64,000 bases of DNA from Mycolicibacterium boenickei (lineage in GTDB: Bacteria > Actinomycetota > Actinomycetes > Mycobacteriales > Mycobacteriaceae), in contig NZ_AP022579.1 in assembly GCF_010731295.1 (NCBI RefSeq), forward strand, positions 124,001-188,000. Direction: 5' to 3'. Position 1 is the first letter of the stretch, and each line of letters opens with the position of its first letter. This document shows, piece after piece, positions 1 through 8,353 of the stretch. The notes under the pieces were generated by a model that did not search any database, was not told the DNA's origin, and worked only from the letters and a program-made list of their open reading frames with translations. The position numbers and the translations under genes are program-made.

Positions 1-1257
1 GCCGCACAACTGGTCGGCGATGTCGCCCCGGCAAGTGCCTCCACGCAGATGGCACCCATCGTCGGTGTGCCACAGGATCCGACCCAGATGGCGCCCGTGT
101 CGGAGGCCACTCAGATGGCGCCTGCCGCCGCGGACGCGACGCAGATGGCCCCGGCCGCCGGCGATGCCACGCAGATGGCCCCGGCCGCCGACGCCACCCA
201 GATGGCACCCGCCCGCGCTGACTCCGCGGCCGTCGGCCCGGATCTGGCGTACTCGCAGGAACCCGAGGACGAACCCTGGGCCGACGAGATGCCTATGGAC
301 GCGGTCAACGAGTTCGTCCCCGAGCAGGACGACGACGCGGACTACACGACCGTCATCGCACCGCCGCCGCCTCGGATGCTGTTGATGGGCAGCGCCATGG
401 CCTTCGTCGTGGTGAGCTTCGCCACGCTGGCCACCGCGGTCGCCATCAATGTCCGGCCGGCGGCCGACGTGCGCGCCCAGCCTGCACCCACCGAGCAGGC
501 CGCGACCGTACCCGGCAACTACCTTCCGCCGGTGCCGCACGAGCCGGATCCGGTGGCACTGCCCGTGTCCGTTCTCACCCCGCCACCCGCCGCTCCGGCC
601 GCGCCCAGGGTGCGCACCGACACCGGCAACCAGCCGCCTGTGGTGGCCCCGCCGGCCGCACCTCCCGCCGTGCCTGCTCCTCCGCCGGTCGAGGTCTCGC
701 CGGGGCCCGTTCCGGTGCCCGTCCCGATTCCGTTGCCCGTTCCGGTCCCGCTGCCGCCGGTGGTGTGGCCGACGGTTCCGACGTGGGTGCCGACGACCCC
801 GCCGACCACGACGACGGTCCCGCCCACCACCACTACGACGAAACCGCCGACGACCACGACGACTCCGCCCACAACCACGACGGCGCCTCCGACCACGACC
901 ACCGCACCGCCGACCACAACGACAGCTCCTCCGACCACGACGGCGCCGCCCACCACGACTGTCGCCCCGCCGACCAAGACCTCGGAACCTCCCATCGAGG
1001 TGCCGACCCACACCGTGCCGACGTACACACCCCCGGTCGAACAACCGACCATCGAGGCTCCCGCGACGCAGGCCCCGGTCACGACGATGCCGCAGTATCC
1101 GTCGGGCGGAGGGTCCTCGTCGAGTGAAGGGGGATCCTCCGGCGGCGGATTGTTCGGTGGCGGAAGCGGCTCGAGCAGCGGAGGCAGCGGCGGACTGTTC
1201 GGCGGCGGTAGCGGCTCCGGTGGCTCGCCGGTGACGACGATGCCCGTCAGCCCGTAG
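1..1257 (+). CDS. TQMAP-repeat, Thr/Pro-rich single-pass membrane protein (5' end outside window)
   Basis: The frame is open from base 1, so the N-terminus is missing. The visible part starts with six copies of the pentapeptide TQMAP within about 60 residues, then an acidic stretch and one hydrophobic segment (about bases 375-450). A long Pro/Val and PTTTT-rich region follows, and the C-terminus is Gly/Ser-rich with two LFGGGSG units. This layout suggests a cytoplasmic N-terminal part, one membrane pass and an extended cell-wall-spanning tail. The Thr-Gln pairs in the repeat could be phosphorylation or FHA-binding sites, but that is inference. Some mycobacterial Hsp70-like proteins carry a similar membrane-plus-Pro/Thr tail, so the missing N-terminus could be such a domain; nothing visible proves it. 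Function unknown. Confidence 0.8.
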   Translation, partial: AAQLVGDVAPASASTQMAPIVGVPQDPTQMAPVSEATQMAPAAADATQMAPAAGDATQMAPAADATQMAPARADSAAVGPDLAYSQEPEDEPWADEMPMDAVNEFVPEQDDDADYTTVIAPPPPRMLLMGSAMAFVVVSFATLATAVAINVRPAADVRAQPAPTEQAATVPGNYLPPVPHEPDPVALPVSVLTPPPAAPAAPRVRTDTGNQPPVVAPPAAPPAVPAPPPVEVSPGPVPVPVPIPLPVPVPLPPVVWPTVPTWVPTTPPTTTTVPPTTTTTKPPTTTTTPPTTTTAPPTTTTAPPTTTTAPPTTTAPPTTTVAPPTKTSEPPIEVPTHTVPTYTPPVEQPTIEAPATQAPVTTMPQYPSGGGSSSSEGGSSGGGLFGGGSGSSSGGSGGLFGGGSGSGGSPVTTMPVSP

Positions 1258-1281
1258 CTCCCACCCGAAAGGAACGCCGCA

Positions 1282-1506
1282 GTGCCCAAGAAGCGTTGGA
1301 ACGACCTGTCCCCCACCGCCAAGACGGCCGTCATCGTCGTGGCTGCGGCCGATGCCGGGCTGCGCGCCTGGGCGCTGCGCGACCTCGCCGGGCGCGAGCC
1401 GAGCCGGATCAACGGACCGAAGTGGTTGTGGGGCAGCGCACTCGGGCTGCTGACCACCTCAGGTGTGCTGCCCGTGGCCTATCTGGTGGTCGGGCGTAGG
1501 TCCTGA
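1282..1506 (+). CDS. Small membrane protein, PLDc_N-like
   Basis: A 74-residue protein with a GTG start preceded by GAAAGG at 1267-1272. It has a hydrophobic segment at about residues 14-25, a central INGPKWLWG motif and a second hydrophobic segment ending in YLVVGRR. This matches the short PLDc_N (phospholipase D N-terminal-like) membrane proteins of actinobacteria, which have two helices around a GPKWLW-type turn. It lies 24 bases after the upstream membrane protein and may be co-transcribed with it. No enzymatic role is expected for the isolated domain; its function is unknown. Confidence 0.75.
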   Translation: MPKKRWNDLSPTAKTAVIVVAAADAGLRAWALRDLAGREPSRINGPKWLWGSALGLLTTSGVLPVAYLVVGRRS

Positions 1507-1521
1507 CCAGGCGGCCAGGAC

Positions 1522-2730
1522 CTACGTGCCCTTCACGTTCATGACCTGACGCAGCTCATGCTCGATCTCGATGAGACTCGCGGCGTCCGCCATCACCACG
1601 TCGATGTCCTTGTACGCGTCGGGAATCTCATCGATCCATTCCGCGCCGTGCCGATACTCGATACCCCGCATCCGTTGCGCGAGGTCATCGGCGGTGAACC
1701 GACGACGCGCCTCGTTGCGGGAGAAGCGGCGGCCGGCGCCGTGCGGCGCTGAGCACAACCCGGCAGGGTCGCCCTTGCCGCGCACCACATATGACCGAGT
1801 TCCCATGCTGCCCGGGATCAGCCCCATGACGCCGGTGTGCGCGTCGATCGCACCCTTACGCGTCAACCACACATCCCGGCCGCCGTGGTGTTCCTTGCGG
1901 GTGTAGTTGTGGTGCGTGTTGATGCGCTCGACCTCGAAATCGCCTGCGGTGTGCAGCCGGCTCATCTCGGCATAGCCCATCCAATCGGCGAAGACCGACA
2001 TGTAGCGGTCCATCATCTCGGCGCGGTTCTCGAACGCGAATCGCTGTGCCCAGTTGAGGTCCCGCAGATACTCGGTGAATTCCTGGGTGCCCTGGGGCAG
2101 GTAGGCCAGGTCCGGGTTGGGCAGGTCGATCCACCACCGCTTCATGAGCTTCTGCGCGATCTTGATGTGCTTCTGGGCGATCTTGTTTCCCACCCCACGG
2201 GAGCCCGAATGCAGGAACAGCCACACCCGATCCGCCTGGTCCAGGCAGAGCTCGATGAAGTGGTTGCCGCCACCGAGGGAGCCGAGTTGCTCGCGCCACT
2301 TGGGCGAGTGCGCAAGGTCGATCCCGCCATCCCTGGCCAGATGCTCGAGATCGGCGATGCGGCCCTGCGTGAACGGGAACCGAGCGAGCGAGTCGTTGTA
2401 GTTGCCCGGCGACAGCGGAATCGTCGCCTCGATCGCCGTCCGCAGCGCCGCCAGGTCCCGGCCCTGAAGGTCGGTGGCGGTGAATTCCGTGCGGGCAGCG
2501 ATCATCCCGCAGCCGATGTCGACGCCGACCGCCGCCGGGATCACCGCGTCGATCGTCGGGATCACCGTGCCGACGGCGGAACCCTTGCCGCTGTGGGCAT
2601 CTGGCATCAGCGCAACATGGGGATGCACGAACGGCATCGAGGCGGTCTGCTTCGCCTGCTCGATGGTGTTGTCGTCGATGTGGCTGGCGAAGTTCACCAG
2701 CTTGTGGTCGGCGACCTGGTGCGCGGTCAT
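1522..2730 (-). CDS. rtcB: RtcB family RNA-splicing ligase
   Basis: RtcB joins RNA 2',3'-cyclic phosphate or 3'-phosphate ends to 5'-OH ends using GTP and Mn2+. The family motifs are present in order: MPDAHSGKG (residues 42-50), GVDIGCGM with metal-ligand Cys74, LGGGNHFIEL (152-161), HSGSRGVG (174-181), a HH pair near 273, the GAIDAHTG/PGSMGTRSYVV segment (293-315) and SAPHGAGRR, whose His330 is the expected guanylylated residue. From the ATG at 2730 the protein is 402 residues, and a GGGAG Shine-Dalgarno sits about 10 nt upstream. The frame stays open further upstream; a GTG at 2775 is the main alternative start. The tRNA-Tyr gene nearby is on the same strand, but no link is shown. Confidence 0.93.
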   Translation of the reverse strand: MTAHQVADHKLVNFASHIDDNTIEQAKQTASMPFVHPHVALMPDAHSGKGSAVGTVIPTIDAVIPAAVGVDIGCGMIAARTEFTATDLQGRDLAALRTAIEATIPLSPGNYNDSLARFPFTQGRIADLEHLARDGGIDLAHSPKWREQLGSLGGGNHFIELCLDQADRVWLFLHSGSRGVGNKIAQKHIKIAQKLMKRWWIDLPNPDLAYLPQGTQEFTEYLRDLNWAQRFAFENRAEMMDRYMSVFADWMGYAEMSRLHTAGDFEVERINTHHNYTRKEHHGGRDVWLTRKGAIDAHTGVMGLIPGSMGTRSYVVRGKGDPAGLCSAPHGAGRRFSRNEARRRFTADDLAQRMRGIEYRHGAEWIDEIPDAYKDIDVVMADAASLIEIEHELRQVMNVKGT

Positions 2731-3012
2731 GACGTCGATTCTCCCGACGCTGTCGAGTTGTTTCTCCGTCCTCACTACACCGCACTCGGTGGGTAGACAA
2801 CGTTCGCTCGGGTTGCCGACCTGGTTTACCCCGGCGGTCCTGCGGGAATCACTGACCGGCGGGTTTCCGGATTTTCCCTGCGTACAGACCGATCGACCCG
2901 TTCTCGACAGTGTTGCGTGGCGCATTACTTGCGCCACGATTTGACGAGAAGCGGTACCGGCGCGCCAAAATATAGTTCGAATTGCTTAGGAATCGTCGGC
3001 ACCGGGGGTCCG

Positions 3013-3237
3013 ATGAAACTTGGATGGTATGTGTTCATGCACCGCCCAGACGGTGGCGTGATGCCGATCGCTGGGTTCTGGCGCAAACGCACCGCGCTGC
3101 GGTGGGTCGAAGAGAATGCCGAACCGGACCAGCAGCTGGAGATCCATCGGTTCAACTGGTGGTCAGCCGACGCTGCCGGTCAGCGGAAGGCATCGGACCC
3201 GGCGAGCGGATGTCCGAGGTCCGACGACCGCCGGTAG
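3013..3237 (+). CDS. Small hypothetical protein
   Basis: A 74-residue product starting MKLGWYVFMHRPDGG, with a G-rich stretch just before the ATG. It is Trp-rich and mixed in charge, with no signal peptide and no recognisable domain. It is divergent from rtcB and ends before the tRNA-Tyr terminator. The start and the reality of the gene rest on codon use and ribosome-binding context only. Confidence 0.45.
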   Translation: MKLGWYVFMHRPDGGVMPIAGFWRKRTALRWVEENAEPDQQLEIHRFNWWSADAAGQRKASDPASGCPRSDDRR

Positions 3238-3262
3238 GCGCCAACCTGGGCATTGCACCCTC

Positions 3263-3296
3263 AGAAACCAAACAGGCCCCCTCGAAAGGGGGCCTG
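3263..3296 (-). terminator. Intrinsic terminator of tRNA-Tyr
   Basis: A perfect 10-bp stem (3273-3282 with 3287-3296; arm CAGGCCCCCT) closes on a 4-nt loop. Read on the minus strand it is followed directly by TTTGGTTTC. It lies just 3' of the minus-strand tRNA-Tyr gene, so it fits a rho-independent terminator. Confidence 0.85.
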
Positions 3297-3303
3297 ACTT
3301 GGG

Positions 3304-3386
3304 TGGCAGATGCAGGATTCGAACCTGCGTAGGCGTAAGCCGACGGATTTACAGTCCGCTCCCATTGGCCGCTCGGGCAATCTGCC
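3304..3386 (-). tRNA. tRNA-Tyr (anticodon GTA)
   Basis: An 83-nt type II tRNA. The 7-bp acceptor stem pairs GGCAGAT with ATCTGCC. The D-arm region, the GTA anticodon at 3350-3352, a long variable arm and the T-loop core GGTTCGAATCC are all visible. The discriminator base is A and is followed by CCC, so the CCA end is not encoded. Confidence 0.97.
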
Positions 3387-3587
3387 TGGTTTCGCCCCGC
3401 CCCGTTTCCGGTTTGGTGCGAATAGCAGGGTACAACGAGGACCTACCCAAGTTACAAACCGGCAGTTCATGTGCGACGAGGGCCACATCCCCGCGGCGCC
3501 GCCGGTGTGGGCCTTCGACCGCCGCAAATGGATGTACCTAAGCTACAAGCAGGCACTATTCACCGAGGGAATGAGGAGGGGCGTCCA

Positions 3588-4079
3588 ATGGCGGATTCCA
3601 GCTTCGACGTCGTCAGCAAGGTCGACCGTCAGGAGGTCGACAACGCGCTCAACCAGGCGGCCAAGGAACTGTCCACCCGCTTCGACTTCCGCGGCACCGA
3701 CACCACCATCGCCTGGAAGGGCGAGGAGTCGATCGAGCTGGTCAGCTCCACCGAGGAGCGCGTCAAGGCCGCGGTCGACGTGTTCAAGGAAAAACTGGTC
3801 CGCCGCGACATCTCGATGAAGGCCTTCGACGCCGGCGAACCGCAGGCCAGCGGCAAGACCTACCGGGTGACCGGCGACATCAAGCAGGGCATCACCAGCG
3901 AGCAGGCCAAGAAGATCACCAAGATCATCCGCGACGAGGGCCCCAAGGGCGTGAAGGCGCAGATCCAGGGCGACGAGATCCGGGTCAGCTCGAAGAAGCG
4001 CGACGACCTGCAGGCCGTCATCTCGCTGCTCAAGGGTTCCGACCTGGACGTGGCGCTGCAGTTCGTCAACTACCGCTGA
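3588..4079 (+). CDS. yajQ: YajQ/UPF0234 family nucleotide-binding protein
   Basis: A 163-residue protein that matches the YajQ family over its full length: N-terminal [11 protein letters not shown], a central FDFRGTDTT segment, and the [20 protein letters not shown] and [16 protein letters not shown] blocks at the C-terminus. YajQ proteins have two ferredoxin-like domains and bind nucleic acids or cyclic-di-GMP in other bacteria; the mycobacterial role is not settled. An excellent AGGAGG lies about 10 nt before the ATG. It corresponds to Rv0566c in the conserved backbone and is convergent with the monooxygenase gene, with a palindromic repeat between them. Confidence 0.95.
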   Translation: MADSSFDVVSKVDRQEVDNALNQAAKELSTRFDFRGTDTTIAWKGEESIELVSSTEERVKAAVDVFKEKLVRRDISMKAFDAGEPQASGKTYRVTGDIKQGITSEQAKKITKIIRDEGPKGVKAQIQGDEIRVSSKKRDDLQAVISLLKGSDLDVALQFVNYR

Positions 4080-4085
4080 GCCGTG

Positions 4086-4150
4086 CCGAGCGTGCACGAA
4101 ATGCCGGCCGCGAGCGGCGCGCCGGGCAACAGACGCGCACGCTCGCGGTG
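4086..4150. repeat. REP-like palindromic intergenic repeat, copy 1
   Basis: The left arm GAGCGTGC (4088-4095) is complementary to GCACGCTC (4137-4144). The right arm runs 4124-4150 and closely matches the right arms near 31555-31582 and 50906-50932. It lies between the convergent ends of yajQ and the monooxygenase gene, so it could also act as a bidirectional terminator. Confidence 0.75.
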
Positions 4151-4164
4151 CAGGGGGTGGGCGC

Positions 4165-5502
4165 TCACGCGCTGGTTTCGGCCGCCGTCACCGTGTAACG
4201 GCTGGGCCGGTGCGTCAGCCCGTAGTGCCCGCGCAGGGTCGTCGCGGTGTAGTCGGTGCGAAACAGTCCGCGCCGCTGCAGGATGGGCACCACCTGCTCG
4301 ACGAAATCCTCCAGACCGCCGGGCAGATACGGCGGCATGATGTTGAAGCCGTCGGCGGCGCCCTCGGCGAACCACAGCTCCAAGTTGTCGGCCACCTGCT
4401 CGGCGGTCCCGGCGAAGGTCCGGTGTCCGCGACCGCCACCGAGTTTGGCGATCAGCTGCCGCACCGTCAGCGACTCGCTGCTGGCGAGGTCCTTCACCAG
4501 TTGATAGCGGCTCTTGTTGCCCTGGATCTGCTCGATGGGCGGCAACGCGGGCAACGGGGCGTCGAGCGCGTGCGCGGTCAGGTCCACACCCAGCATCTGC
4601 GACAGCTGACGCAACGAGTACTCGGGCGAGATCAGATCGGTGAACTGCTGTTCCAGCTCTACCGCGGCCTGCTCGGTGGGACCGATGAACGGCACGATGC
4701 CGGGCAGGATCTTCACCTCGTCGGCGCTGCGGCCGAACTTCACCGCGCGGGCCTTCACGTCGCGGTAGAAGGCTTTGCCGTCGGCCACCGAGCGCTGCGC
4801 GGTGAAGATCGCCTCGGCGTACCGCGCGGCGAAGTCCTTCCCCGACTCCGAGGACCCGGCCTGCACCAGCAGCGGCCGGCCCTGCGCCGAGCGCGGGGTG
4901 TTCAGCGGGCCACGGACCGTGAAGTGCTCGCCGTCGTGGTCGATGCGGTGGACCCGGTCCGGATCGGCGAAGATCCCGCTGGCCTCGTCGAGGACCAGGG
5001 CGTCGTCTTCCCAGCTGTCCCACAAGGCCGTTGCCACGTCGACGAATTCGGTGGCCCTCCGATAGCGCCCGGCGTGGTCGGGGATGCCCTCGACACCGAA
5101 GTTGGCGGCCTCGTCCTCACCCGCCGAGGTGACGATGTTCCATCCGGCCCGGCCTCCGCTGATGTGATCGAGGGAGGCGAAGCTGCGGGCCAGGGTGTAC
5201 GGCTCGATGTAGCCGGTGGTCGCGGTCGCGATGAGGCCGACGCGCTCGGTGACCGTCGCCATGGCGGTCAGCAGCGTGATCGGTTCGAAGATCGCCTGGG
5301 TGTTGTGCTTCACCCGCGGACCCACCGCCAGCCCGTCGGCGAAGAACACCGAGTCCAGTTTGCCGCGTTCGGCCAGCTGGGCCAGCCGCTGGAAGTGCTT
5401 GACGTCGGTGAGGTTTCGTACGTCGGTGCGCTCGTGGCGCCACGCTGCTTCGTGGTGGCCGACACCCATCAGGAATGCGTTGAGATGCAGTTGGCGTGGC
5501 AA
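4165..5502 (-). CDS. NtaA/SnaA/DszA-type FMN-dependent monooxygenase
   Basis: A 445-residue luciferase-like flavin monooxygenase. The N-terminus MPRQLHLNAFLMGVGHH, the FFADGLAVG segment, ATATTGYIEPYTLARSFASLDHISGGRAGWN-type active-site region and the ARYAEAIFTAQ motif are diagnostic of the NtaA/SnaA/DszA/SsuD-like group. These enzymes use FMNH2 and O2 to oxidise small organosulfur or amine substrates. It is the last gene of an operon with an SsuABC-like importer, which starts only 12 bases after the permease stop. The most likely role is oxidation of the imported sulfur compound to release sulfite; the substrate itself is inferred. Confidence 0.9.
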   Translation of the reverse strand: MPRQLHLNAFLMGVGHHEAAWRHERTDVRNLTDVKHFQRLAQLAERGKLDSVFFADGLAVGPRVKHNTQAIFEPITLLTAMATVTERVGLIATATTGYIEPYTLARSFASLDHISGGRAGWNIVTSAGEDEAANFGVEGIPDHAGRYRRATEFVDVATALWDSWEDDALVLDEASGIFADPDRVHRIDHDGEHFTVRGPLNTPRSAQGRPLLVQAGSSESGKDFAARYAEAIFTAQRSVADGKAFYRDVKARAVKFGRSADEVKILPGIVPFIGPTEQAAVELEQQFTDLISPEYSLRQLSQMLGVDLTAHALDAPLPALPPIEQIQGNKSRYQLVKDLASSESLTVRQLIAKLGGGRGHRTFAGTAEQVADNLELWFAEGAADGFNIMPPYLPGGLEDFVEQVVPILQRRGLFRTDYTATTLRGHYGLTHRPSRYTVTAAETSA

Positions 5503-5514
5503 TGGTTCCCTTTC

Positions 5515-6375
5515 CTAGGTGGTGGCGCGCCAGCCCGACAAGCGCTTTTCGATGGCCACCACGATGCCGTTGAAGATGACGCCCACCAGAGCGATCGTGA
5601 CGATGCCGGCGTACATGTTGGGGATCTGGAAGTTGAGCTGCGACGCGGTGATCAGATAGCCCAATCCGGCTTTGGCGCCGACCATCTCGGCCGCGATCAG
5701 CACCAGGATCGACGATGCCGCCGCCATACGTAAACCGGTGAAGATGGTCGGCACCGCTGCGGGCAGGATCACCTTCTGGAACAGCCGGATCGGGGAAAGC
5801 CCCAGGGAGCGTGCCGATTTGATCAGCAGCGGGTCCACCGTTCGGACCCCGGAGATGGTGTTGAGCAGGATCGGGAACGACGCCGCGTAGATCACCAGCG
5901 CGACCTTGGACGTCTCGCCGATCCCCAGGATCAGGATGAACACCGGCAGCAGTGCGAGTGCGGCGGTGTTGCGGAACAGCTCCAGGATCGGGTTGAGGAA
6001 CTCGGCGACCGGTCGGTACCAGGCGATCGCCACGCCCAGCGGGATGCTGACCGCGATCGCGATGGCCAGGCCGGCCAGGGCCCGCGACAGGCTGGCTGAA
6101 ACGTGCTCCCACAGCTGGCCGTTGTTCAACAACGTGAACCAGGCACTGACCACCTCGGAGAACGGCGGCAGAAAGACCTTGTCCACCAGCCCGATCCGCG
6201 GCGCCACCTCCCACAGCGCCAGGAACCCGGCGACGACGACCGTCGCGCGCAACACCCGCCACGCCAGGGCCTGCAGGCGGCGGCTGCCGTGCTCAGGCTC
6301 CGGCGACGTCGGGGGCGCCTCGACCGGTGCTTCGACGGGCGACTCGGCGGGTGCCACGGCGATGGCGCTAGACAT
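5515..6375 (-). CDS. ABC transporter permease, SsuC/TauC-like
   Basis: A 286-residue membrane protein with a Pro/Glu-rich cytoplasmic N-terminus (about 35 residues), then about six hydrophobic segments. The ABC-coupling EAA-type loop is visible near LIKSARSLGLSPIRLFQKVILPAAVP. This places it in the BPD_transp_1 family of nitrate/sulfonate/taurine importers. It overlaps the ATPase gene by 8 bases, so the two are translationally coupled. It forms the membrane channel for the substrate captured by the lipoprotein encoded at 7183-8241. Confidence 0.92.
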   Translation of the reverse strand: MSSAIAVAPAESPVEAPVEAPPTSPEPEHGSRRLQALAWRVLRATVVVAGFLALWEVAPRIGLVDKVFLPPFSEVVSAWFTLLNNGQLWEHVSASLSRALAGLAIAIAVSIPLGVAIAWYRPVAEFLNPILELFRNTAALALLPVFILILGIGETSKVALVIYAASFPILLNTISGVRTVDPLLIKSARSLGLSPIRLFQKVILPAAVPTIFTGLRMAAASSILVLIAAEMVGAKAGLGYLITASQLNFQIPNMYAGIVTIALVGVIFNGIVVAIEKRLSGWRATT

Positions 6376-7186
6376 GTTGGACCTCCTCGGACCGGGCGCG
6401 TTCCACCTCGTCGTGCAGAAGCGACCAGATGTGGTGGCGTTGCGCCCGGAATCCCTCGCTGGAGCGGATGTCGTCGGTGTTGCGGTCGATGTCGACCTCG
6501 ACGATCTTCTTGATCCGGCCCGGCCGCGACGTCAGCACGGCGACCCGCTGGCCCAGGTACAGCGCCTCGTCGATGCCGTGGGTGATGAACAGGATGGTCT
6601 TGCCGGTGGCCTGCCAGATTCTCAGCAGCTCGTCCTGCAGGGATTCGCGGGTTTGGGCATCCAGCGCGGCGAACGGCTCATCCATCAGCAGCACCTCGGG
6701 GTCGAACGCCAGGCTGCGGGCGATCGCGACGCGCTGTTTCATTCCACCGGACAGTTCGTGCGGATAGCGGTCGGCGAAGCCCTGCAGCCCGACCAGCTCG
6801 AGATACTCCTCGGCCCACCGCCGTCGCTCCGCTGCGGGTAAACCCTTTGCTTCCAGCCCGAATTCGATGTTTCTGCGGGCGGTACGCCACGGCAGCAGCG
6901 CGTACTGCTGGAAGACGATGCCCCGATCCAGGCCGGGTCCGGTGACCGGCTTGCCGTCGAGCAGGATCTCCCCCGACGTCGGCTCGGTCAGCCCGCCGAG
7001 CAGGTCCAGCAGGGTCGACTTGCCGCAACCGCTGGGCCCGACCAGCACCAGGAACTCGCCGGCCGTGACATCGATGCTGATGTCCTGAATTGCGGTGAAA
7101 CCGGTCTTCTCACCGCGGATCGGGAACCGCTTGGTGACATTGCGCAGCCGCAGCTTGGGCTGCGCGCTCTGGGCCTGTGTACTCAC
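6368..7186 (-). CDS. ABC transporter ATP-binding protein, SsuB/TauB-like
   Basis: A 272-residue ATPase with Walker A GPSGCGKST (about residues 53-61), a Q-loop at VFQQYALLPW, the signature LSGGMKQR, Walker B VLLMDEPFAALD and the H-loop in LFITHGIDEAL. It matches the nitrate/sulfonate/taurine ATPase family. Its start overlaps the stop of the binding-protein gene by 4 bases and its end overlaps the permease gene. It powers import by the SsuABC-like system. Confidence 0.93.
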   Translation of the reverse strand: MSTQAQSAQPKLRLRNVTKRFPIRGEKTGFTAIQDISIDVTAGEFLVLVGPSGCGKSTLLDLLGGLTEPTSGEILLDGKPVTGPGLDRGIVFQQYALLPWRTARRNIEFGLEAKGLPAAERRRWAEEYLELVGLQGFADRYPHELSGGMKQRVAIARSLAFDPEVLLMDEPFAALDAQTRESLQDELLRIWQATGKTILFITHGIDEALYLGQRVAVLTSRPGRIKKIVEVDIDRNTDDIRSSEGFRAQRHHIWSLLHDEVERARSEEVQHV

Positions 7187-8241
7187 TTGTGCGCCAACAC
7201 TTTCCCGTCGGGGCCGGCGCCGTCGGGATAGGTGCCGTTGGAGTAGGGGTTGAACTCGTTGGTGTAGAGGTCCTTGGCCTTGAGCTGGCCTTCCTTGAGC
7301 TCACCGTTGCGGACCAGCCAATCGATCCAGGTCTGCAGTTCGCGCTCGGCGATCACCGCACCGGGCACCGGAACCCCCGAGCTGCGCCAGTACTGGATGG
7401 TCTTGGTGTCCTCGTTGCGTTTGCGTTTGTTGATGATCTCCTCGAACTTGGCCACCACTTCGGCTCGTGGGGTCACCTGGGCCCAGCGGATGGCCCGCGC
7501 CGTGCCTTGCACGAAATCGGCCACCGCGTCCCGATTCTTGGCCACGAAGTCGTCACGGACCACGTAGGTGCCGTAGCTGAACGCCCCGAACAGCGACTTG
7601 TCGGTGAACAATGGCCGGATCCCGCCGCGTTCGGTCGCTGTCTCCCGCCAGATGGTGTTGAGGGCAGCGACGTCGATCTGCTTCTCACGCAGCGCCTGCT
7701 CGGTGTTCACCGGGGGCACCACGGTGAGGGTGACGGTCTTGATCTCGTCATTGGTCAATCCCTGCTGCGCCAACCACTCCCGGGTGAGGAATTCGTGATG
7801 GGCGCCCAGCGTGTTCATCCCGACCTTCTTGCCGATCAGGTCCCGCGCCGAGTGGATCGGGCTGTCCTGCAGCACGAAATAGCCGGTGTATTCACCGTCA
7901 TCGGCGCCGTACGAACTGAGCACCGAGGTGATCGGTGCGCCGGCGGCGTTGAGTTTGACCACCGCACCGTTGAACGCAGAACCCACGTCGATATCGCCGG
8001 TGGCCACGGACTGGATGTCCTGCGGCCCGCTGGTGGTGTTGCCCACCCAATCGAGCTTGATCTTCTGGTAGTAGCCGAGTTCCTCGGCCAGTTCCTGGAA
8101 CTCCACCTCACCGGCCCAGCCCTGATACCGCACCACGGTCTTGCCGTCTTCGGTGCGCGCCGATTCGCCGGACGAGCCACACGCGGTCAGTACCAACACA
8201 AGTGCGCTGAGCATCGCCGGTACCGAGCTGAAAAGGCGCAT
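7183..8241 (-). CDS. Substrate-binding lipoprotein, SsuA/NMT1-like
   Basis: The ATG at 8241 gives a 352-residue protein with a short signal peptide ending in the lipobox LTAC. A GGGGGAA Shine-Dalgarno lies about 8 nt upstream, so I prefer this start to the in-frame one 27 bases earlier. The mature protein matches aliphatic sulfonate/taurine/nitrate binding proteins: QSVATGDIDVGSAFNGAVVKLNAAGAP, then IGKKVGMNTLGAHHEFL. It is the first gene of the importer-monooxygenase operon. The 112 bases between it and the DUF3298 gene probably hold the operon promoter; no clear operator was seen there. Confidence 0.9.
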   Translation of the reverse strand: MRLFSSVPAMLSALVLVLTACGSSGESARTEDGKTVVRYQGWAGEVEFQELAEELGYYQKIKLDWVGNTTSGPQDIQSVATGDIDVGSAFNGAVVKLNAAGAPITSVLSSYGADDGEYTGYFVLQDSPIHSARDLIGKKVGMNTLGAHHEFLTREWLAQQGLTNDEIKTVTLTVVPPVNTEQALREKQIDVAALNTIWRETATERGGIRPLFTDKSLFGAFSYGTYVVRDDFVAKNRDAVADFVQGTARAIRWAQVTPRAEVVAKFEEIINKRKRNEDTKTIQYWRSSGVPVPGAVIAERELQTWIDWLVRNGELKEGQLKAKDLYTNEFNPYSNGTYPDGAGPDGKVLAHK

Positions 8242-8353
8242 GGCCGTCGTTCCCCCATGGAGTCGCACTGATTGGTGCGGCTCATGGTGGCAACAAACGC
8301 GGGCTGGGTAACCCTTTAGCCTCGCGAAGAATCGAAAGACTCAGTGCCCGCGA

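Noticed and set aside
790..970. Short tandem repeats as a possible CRISPR array
   Set aside because: They are Thr/Pro codon repeats (PTTTT) inside an open reading frame, without unique spacers.
3304..3386. tRNA-Tyr as an attachment site of an integrated element
   Set aside because: No second copy of the tRNA 3' end, no integrase and no phage genes are seen in the window.
4210..5733. Long plus-strand open frame opposite the monooxygenase gene
   Set aside because: It is the antisense shadow of a high-GC gene. The minus-strand product has clear family motifs; this one has none.
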